Source: Microplitis mediator
Lineage: Eukaryota; Arthropoda; Insecta; Hymenoptera; Braconidae
Reading direction: 5' to 3'
DNA length: 64,000 bases
Assembly: GCF_029852145.1 (NCBI RefSeq)
Contig: NC_079974.1
Coordinates: 14,447,041-14,511,040 of the forward strand
Under the pieces are notes generated by a model that ran no database searches, was not told where the DNA came from, and was given only the letters and a program-made list of their open reading frames with translations. The translations under genes and the position numbers were made by a program. This document shows positions 57,564 to 64,000 of this stretch, piece by piece (positions within the stretch are counted from its first letter, which is position 1; every line of letters begins with the position of its first letter).

Positions 57564-58911
57564 AACCATCTATGGAAGTTGAATCTTTTGATGGGAACTT
57601 TATAGTACCAGAAATTATTGCATCTGAAGATGAAGATGATTGTGTAAAATTAAATTTATGAATTCTACATTTTTTTAGTACGATTTTAAATTATTGATAG
57701 TATGTTCAATTGAAGATTCAGGAGACACTACACTTGCAGAAAAATACAAACGGAATATAAAAGTTGAAAATGCAAAGCGTTTTCCTAAACAAATCAAAGG
57801 TAAGATTATATCAAATTCATTATTCTTATGATTTCAAGTTTTTTAATAGTAATAACTCTTTCAAATATAATTACAAGAACCCGACGCTATGAAATCAAAC
57901 ACAAGGGAGAATAAAAGTGAAAAAACGATCAACGATAGTAATGACTCACTGGCCAAAAAAAATCATCCAGGTTCAGTCACAAATTTTTAAAAATTTTCTA
58001 CCACATTGAGTCCACTTTCAAATTTTTTTATTTCTTTTGATTTCTCCAATCCCATATTTTTTTTTTCAGATCCACTGAGTGTTTCTGATCCTACCAAAAA
58101 AATTCCAAAAGTAGTTTCATCATTGTTATTCACCGATGCACGTAAAAAAACCAAGAGGAGTGGAGCCAAAAGCTACTGAAATGAATTGTCACCAATCAAA
58201 ATAACTTTAAATAGTATTCAAATTTTTTTTTTATGCAGATTAAACTCAAATGTTTAAGCTACTATGTGAAATTAAATTTAACCAAGAAACTCTTAGACGA
58301 GATTAAAAAAAATTATCTGATAAGATAGAAAAGATTACTACTAATAATAATCAGCAGAGCGGACTAGAACACACCGAATGGATGAACGAAAATAAAATTC
58401 GATGGCCTATGCGAACGAAGAGAGAATACGATAATTTGTGTGAATTAATTTCGAAACATGACTACGTTCAAAATAATCTGGTTAGTTCATTTTTTATTAT
58501 AGAACTATAATGATATGATATTAATATTTGAATCAATTTTTATTTTTAGTTTTCTCTCATGGATTTTTTAATCGATAGCGAAACAGGATCTAAAAATATA
58601 CTAGCTGTTGTTCGTAAATTTATGCATAAAGATCTTGCATCAACTTTCACATGTTTAAAAGTTAAAGAAGGAAAAAATGTACTCAAGCCATCAAGTTTTT
58701 ACGATTGTCTTCATGGTAATACAGAAATATTTTAAAACTTTTTAAACTTTAATTTAAAATTTTCTTTTCTGGCAGATTTTTTTATGGGGAAAACTTTGAG
58801 TGGTCAGTTACGGGAAAATCTAACTGATAAAAAATTTGATAAGTATCTTGGAAGTATACTAACAAATTCCAAATCTTGGGATAGTCATCGTGGAGATTCC
58901 TCAACTAAATA
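57564..58911 (+). pseudogene. DUF4806-like gene, 3' exons
   Basis: Exons that chain in phase: 57564-57641, 57717-57799, 57878-57970 and from 58070. After an unclear junction come 58239-58480, 58550-58715 and 58776-58911. The last three read KIRWPMRTKREYDNLCELIS, FSLMDFLIDSETGSKN, ILAVVRKFMHKDLASTFT and a hydrophilic end with stop. This Pro-x-R/K-T start, a helical pair and a Lys/Phe/Leu-rich block match my memory of DUF4806 (PF16064). One TAA near 58308 and no clean donor after 58070 suggest it is a relic. The first exon joins in phase to the exon ending 45667. Confidence 0.6.
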
Positions 58912-58959
58912 ACGAAGATTCTAATGCTTCCCAACAATGAAGAACGGGAAAATTAAGTT

Positions 58960-59058
58960 TTTTTTTACGATTATTTATGCTTATAATAAAACAAAAAAAA
59001 ATAAACAAAATTTATACAATGTTTAGTTATAATAGTTCATTTATGACCCTTGCTGTTG

Positions 59059-59145
<87 letters not shown>

Positions 59146-59146
59146 A

Positions 59147-59207
<61 letters not shown>

Positions 59208-59290
59208 CTATATATATATATATATATATATTCAATTCAACATATATTTATACATATATTTCAATGTATATATATATATATATATACATT
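58960..59290. repeat. TA microsatellites
   Basis: Long pure (TA)n runs at about 59067-59140 and 59150-59230, with a shorter run at 59265-59286. Tyr-Ile open frames here are artefacts of the repeat. Confidence 0.95.
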
Positions 59291-59315
59291 TTTTTTTTCA
59301 ATTTAAAAATAGTAG

Positions 59316-59475
59316 CATGCCATTAGAAAGAGACGAATTATCGATGCAATTGTATGAACTACCACTACATAGAAAAGAAGAATTTCCTATCACCAGAATA
59401 ATTTGGAATTATGAAATGGAAACATTCAAAAGTTTGTTGTCTATAAATCATTATTTTAAGCCAACTATGATGTAA
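59316..59475 (+). other. Possible small exon, unrecognised
   Basis: MPLERDELSMQLYELPLHRK and a further 32 residues before a stop, preceded by a T-rich tract and AAATAG resembling an acceptor. Composition is protein-like but no family was recognised. Chance is a real alternative. Confidence 0.2.
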
Positions 59476-59810
59476 TAATAAGTCAGCGTTACATTTCTAC
59501 ATAGCGCCATCTGTAAATAATAGATAATGGCCAGCTATCGGCTTGTGGTGAATCATCTTGTGTCTTGAAAACGACGCCATCTACAAATAATTATTCTGAG
59601 CTAGCTGTGAGGTAATGATTAGTCAGCGTTACATTTCTGTATAGCGCCATCTGTAAATAATAGATAATGGATAGCTATTAGCTTATAGTGAGCTATTTAT
59701 TTATTTGAAAACAGCGCCATCTATAACGAACTGTTTTTAGCCATCTGTGAGGCAATGGCGAGGCAGGATTTCATTCTTGTACAGCGCCATCTGTTAATGA
59801 TAAATATTGT
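59476..59810. repeat. Second array with TAGCGCCATCTGTAA cores
   Basis: Units of about 140 bp, each with two cores: TAGCGCCATCTGTAAATAAT at 59502 and 59643, ACGCCATCTACAAATAAT at 59573, AGCGCCATCTATAAC at 59715 and AGCGCCATCTGTTAATG at 59785. Confidence 0.75.
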
Positions 59811-59939
59811 TCACTCACGAGATATGAGTGAGCTAAAAATATTCTTAAAAAAAAAATTAGCCAACGGTGAGCTCATTATTAGCTAAATCTGCTAGCTATT
59901 AACGCTGAGCTAGTGACTGGCTCTAAACTCATCTTCATC

Positions 59940-61640
59940 CCTTGCGGTATTAAAAACATTCTGGATACACTCTGGAAATATTCTGGTAACACGATGCAAC
60001 TATACGGATTCCAGAGTATTTCCAGAATGGTTTTGTGCCCTTTTCTGAGAGTGAACCCAGAGTATTTCCAGAGTGGATACGGAGTAAATCCAAAGTGTTT
60101 CCAGAAAGTATCCAGAGTGGATACATACTGATACCGTTATGCATCCACATTGAATACAAACTGATACCAAAGTGTTTCCAGAATGTTTCCAGAGTGGGAT
60201 CAGAGTGAATACATACTCAAACCAGAGGGTATTCAGAGTAACTGAATACTGAAAAGAGATAAAAAATTTACCGAAATATATTATTTTAAGAATATTCAAG
60301 AGCATTTATTGAATACAAAAATCGATTTTTTTTTCATTACCTGAAACGTATTTTGTGTTTCTGGATTGTAAAAACAATTTTTTCAAGAAAACAAAAATAT
60401 TTGACAATATTGTCACAATGTAATATAGCATCTACTATATGACCATCGAAACAGGTACTTGTCACTCTGTCAAATGACAGAGAAGTACCTGTGCCAGAAT
60501 TACTTTTAAGTATAGAATATAAGAACTCTGAAACACCTATCTAACCAGGAATAGGACAATAATAAGTTGGGCGCGATCTAGTGGCGAGCACTGAACTACT
60601 TCCACTGCTGCTTAGCACCGGTGACTTTCTCCTCCTTCACATATATCTTCTCCCAGCAAATTTTTCTCTTAAATCTTTCACATTAAAACCCGGGTCAAAG
60701 CTGTCAAAACTTTCATTAACTGTCGACATTTTTAAACAAAAGACACTGAATGAATAGTAAACAAAACATAATCAATTCTGTAACTTAATATATTTTTTAT
60801 AAATATTTCCCATAAATAAAAAGATTACAAGTCCATAATATAATCTAGTTTAGTCCATTCAAATTTTCAGAACTAAAATTTTTTAAAGTTCAAGAATTAA
60901 TCTAGTTTTGTCTGCGCGTAACGCAATTGTTTTTTAAAACAACAGATCAAAAACAGCTTGAAATTTTTATAAAACATCAAAAACAGATCAAATAATTAAT
61001 TAATTAATAATTAATTAATAATTAATTTTTACTTGCTGAAAGTTCACATAAAAACCCTGATTATATCTAAGCTGATACCCCCGGATTTTTTTTTACTTCT
61101 TGGAGCTATTCTTGTAAGGGTTTAGAAAAGATCGCCGTTAGAAAAATTAAAAAATTTCGATTTTTTACTTCTTGATTAACAATCTAAAGCATTAAAAAAT
61201 AAAAAACATGAATAAAGCAATCAAGAAAATTCATTTTTTTGTTTTTTTATTGCTAAAAGCTATACAAGAATAATTTTTAAAAAATTTTTACTTGCATTAT
61301 TTAAATAATTGTTATAAACAAATTCATTGTTAATAAGATTTAATAAAATTTTTTTTTGGGACAAAAATACTTAATGAAAATAACAATTTTTAGTAAAAAA
61401 AATGGTTTCTTAAAAAATGTTATTTAATGCTAAAAAGCGAATTAGCTAATTAACAATTTTTTTGTATTTATTAAAAAGTATTCATAAAAATTACTTTTAT
61501 TCATAATTCATTAGGCAATTGAGTTAGAGCTTCGGTTACAAGCTCAATTTGTTTAACGATTAATGGATAATAAAAAAGACTTGAAGTGTTGTATTTGTGT
61601 CTTCAATAAGTTATTTTGAAAACGATGAAGAAGAACAGAA
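59940..61640 (+). repeat. 1.7-kb direct repeat, copy 1
   Basis: It begins GGTATTAAAAACATTCTGG and has a CCAGAGTGGATAC / CTCTGGAAATATTCTGG minisatellite in its first 300 bp. It is repeated from 62315 to the window end with about 95% apparent identity by eye. Contains a broken copy of the small ORF on the minus strand (ATG at 60729). Confidence 0.85.
60595..60729 (-). pseudogene. Small conserved ORF, copy 1 (one-base deletion)
   Basis: MSTVNESFDSFDPGFNVKDL opens as in copy 2, but after GRRYM a one-base loss brings a TGA. Remaining codons match copy 2 in a shifted frame. Confidence 0.4.
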
Positions 61641-62300
61641 CGGTAGCGACAAGTCCAAGTATACAATAATTTAAAAAATTATATAAAAAATAAAAAAAAA
61701 ATTTTTTCTACAAAAAGAAAAACGCATGGTTATTTTTAGTATTTGAAAAAAAATATTGCGTAAAAATTTATTTGTTTATAACAAATTATTTGTTTAATAA
61801 CAAATAATAAATGAATGAAAAAAATTTTTTTTCTAATATAACAGAACATGATAAATGATGATTTAAAAAAAATTATGGTTCCTTAATATCAATATTGAGT
61901 AAAAAAAAAATTGTTAATTAGCAAATGCGCTGTTTAGCAAAAAAAAATTTTTTTAAGAAACGATTTTTTTCTTAAAAATCCTTATTAGTATTGAGCGTTT
62001 TTTCCCAAAAAAAAATTTTATTAAATCTTATTAGCAATGTATATAACAATCATTTAAGCAATGCAAGTAGAAATTTTTTTCAAATTATTTTTATGAAGCT
62101 TTCAGCAATAAAAAAAAAAAAAATAATCAAAAAAATAAATTTTCTTGATTGCTTTATTTACGTTTTTTATTTTTCAATGGTTTAGATTGTTAATAAAATC
62201 GAAATTTTTTTATTTTTCCACCGGCGATCTTTTCTAAACCCTTTCAAGAATAGCTTCAAGAAGTAAAAAAAATTCGGGGTTTTTAGTTTAGAAATAATCA
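61048..62300. repeat. Inverted repeat with ~430-bp arms
   Basis: Arms at about 61048-61480 and 61900-62300 are inverse copies (CATAAAAACCCTGAT with ATCAGGGTTTTTATG; ACCCTTACAAGAATAGC with its complement; AATTAGCTAATT region). The spacer of ~420 bp is A/T-rich. Confidence 0.75.
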
Positions 62301-62314
62301 GGGTTTTTATGTAC

Positions 62315-64000
62315 CCTAGCGGTATTAAAAACATTCTGGATACACTCTGGAAATATTCTGGTAACACGATGCAACCATACGGACTCCAGAGTATTTCCAG
62401 AATGGTTTTGTGCCCTTTTCTGAGAGTGAATCCAGAGTATTTCCAGAGCGGATACGGAGTAAATTCAAAGTGTTTTCAGAAAGTATCCAGAGTGGATACA
62501 TACTGACGCCGTTATGCATCCACATTGAATACAAACTGATACCAAAGTGTTTCCAGAATGTTTCCAGAGTGGGATCAGAGTGAATACATACTCAAACCAG
62601 AAGGTATTCAGAGTAAATGAATACTGAAAAAAAAAAAAATTTACCGAAATATATTATTTTAAGAATATTCAAGAGCATTTATTGAATACAAAAATCAATT
62701 TTTTTCATTACCTGAAACGTATTTTATGTTTTTGGATTGTAAAAACAATTTTTTCAAGAAAACAAAAATATTTGACATTATTGTCACAATGTAATATAGC
62801 ATCTACTATATGACCATCGAAACAGGCACTTGTCACTCTGTCAAATAACAGAGAAGTACCCGTGCTAGAATTATCTTTGAGTATAGAATATAAGAACTCT
62901 GAAACACCTATCTAACCAGGAACAGGACAATAATAGGTTGGGCGCGATCTAGTGGCGAGCACTGAACTACTTCCACTGCTGCTTAGCACCAGTGACTTTC
63001 TCCTCCTTCACAATATATCTTCTCCCAGCAAATTGTTCTCTTAAGTCTTTCACATTAAAACCCGGGTCAAAGCTGTCAAAACTTCCATTAACTGTCGACA
63101 TTTTTAAACACAAGACGATTAATAAATAGTAAACAAAACATAATCAATTCTGTTACTTAATATATTTTTTATCAATATTGCCCATAAATGAAAATATTAC
63201 AAGTCGATAATATAATCTAGTTTAGTCCTTGCAAATTTTCAGAACTAAAATTTTTTAAAGTTCAAGAATTAATATAGTTTTGCCTGCCCGTAACGCAATT
63301 GTTTTTTAAAACAACAGATCAAAAACAGCTTAAAATTTTTATAAAACATCAAAAACAGATCAAATAATTAATTAATTAATAATTAATTTTTACTTGTTGA
63401 AAGTTCACAGAAAAACCCTGATTATATCTAAACTGAAACTCCCGGATTTTTTTTTACTTCTTGGAGCTATTCTTGAAAGGGTTTAGAAAAGATCGCGGTT
63501 AGAAAAATTACAAAATTTCGATTTTTTACTTCTTTATTAACAATCTAAAGCATTGAAAAATAAAAAACGTGAATAAAGCGATCAAGAAAATTTATTTTTT
63601 TGATTATTTTGTTTTTTTATTGCTAAAAGCTATACAATAATAATTTTAAAAAAATTTTTACTTGCATTATTTAAATAATTGTTATAAATAAATTCATTGT
63701 TAATAAGATTTAATAAAATTTTTTTTTTGGGATAAAAATACATAATGAAAATAACAATTTTTAAGAAAACAATTGTTTCTTAAAAAATGATTTTTATTGC
63801 TAAAAAGCGAATTTGCTAATTAACAATTTTTTTTTATTTATTAAAAAGTATTCATAAAAATTACTTTTATTCCCAATTCATTAAGCAATTGAGTTAGAGC
63901 TTCGGTTACAAGCTCAATTTGTCTAATGATCAATGGATAATAAAAAAGACGAAGTGTTGTAGTTGTGTCTTCAATAAGTTATTTTAATAACAATGAAGAA
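62315..64000 (+). repeat. 1.7-kb direct repeat, copy 2 (runs to window end)
   Basis: Same order as copy 1 at an offset of about 2375 bp, including the small ORF and the AGCTTCGGTTACAAGCTC hairpin near 63898. Confidence 0.85.
62967..63101 (-). CDS. 44-residue small ORF of the repeat, intact copy
   Basis: MSTVNGSFDSFDPGFNVKDL, then REQFAGRRYIVKEEKVTGAK and QQWK before TAG. Amphiphilic, Lys/Arg-rich in its second half, no signal peptide. Present in both copies of the repeat. No homologue recognised. It could be a first exon or an incidental frame. Confidence 0.35.
   Translation of the reverse strand: MSTVNGSFDSFDPGFNVKDLREQFAGRRYIVKEEKVTGAKQQWK

Noticed and set aside
58977..59300. Tyr-Ile repeat open frames on both strands
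   Set aside because: Translations of (TA)n microsatellite.
59913..60305. Frames over the CCAGAGTGG minisatellite, repeated at 62309-62534
   Set aside because: Produced by the minisatellite; they differ only by repeat drift and end without motifs.

Overview
The window is AT-rich eukaryotic DNA made almost entirely of nested transposable elements, with a few host-like exons. The organism is most likely an insect. The evidence is the 3' half of a Methuselah-type GPCR with short insect-size introns, together with jockey/I-group LINEs, Gypsy-like LTR elements and DIRS elements. A hymenopteran (parasitoid wasp) fits the repeat content, but that is an impression and not a demonstration. No bacterial-style operons, rRNA genes or CRISPR arrays are present.

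Layout. 0.7-3.2 kb: decayed 5'-truncated LINE with RT, RNase H and a poly(A) tail. 3.6-4.4 kb: three well-spliced 3' exons of a Methuselah-like receptor. 4.5-17.7 kb: a TIR element split by DIRS retrotransposon A (5605-17434), which is itself split by DIRS B (10228-17190). Each DIRS shows inverted terminal repeats and an internal complementary region that matches its own circle junction. A 2-kb insertion inside DIRS B carries two families of hairpins whose stems covary. 17.7-28 kb: gene-poor repeats, including three copies of a hairpin-ended family with TG microsatellites, an antisense Gypsy-like LTR, and a 949-bp palindrome.

28.5-30.2 kb: jockey-like LINE ORF1 interrupted by a TA-inserted MITE. 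30.8-31.7 kb: tandem array with CTCF-like cores, carrying another TA MITE next to its own empty site. 31.8-33.6 kb: spliced Tnp2-like transposase gene that has lost its middle. 33.7-43.6 kb: a TIR pair enclosing an antisense DUF4806-like gene relic and a 7.0-kb DNA transposon (35782-42781). That transposon has about 580-bp TIRs, a DDE transposase with a SWIM finger, and a trapped LTR-gag fragment of a Gypsy-like element.

45.2-58.9 kb: a second, fuller DUF4806-like gene split by about 11.9 kb of insertions: an amplified TA MITE, a 2-kb solo-LTR-like element, and a TTAA-flanked element with poly-G ends. The last contains a complete 6.9-kb LINE with 14-bp target duplications, and a 510-bp SINE-like element sits inside that LINE's RT. 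59-64 kb: TA microsatellites, a second CTCF-like array, and two direct copies of a 1.7-kb repeat carrying a small conserved ORF.

Overall the window records layered insertions whose order can be read. In several places the empty site or the reading frame can be inferred exactly from target duplications.
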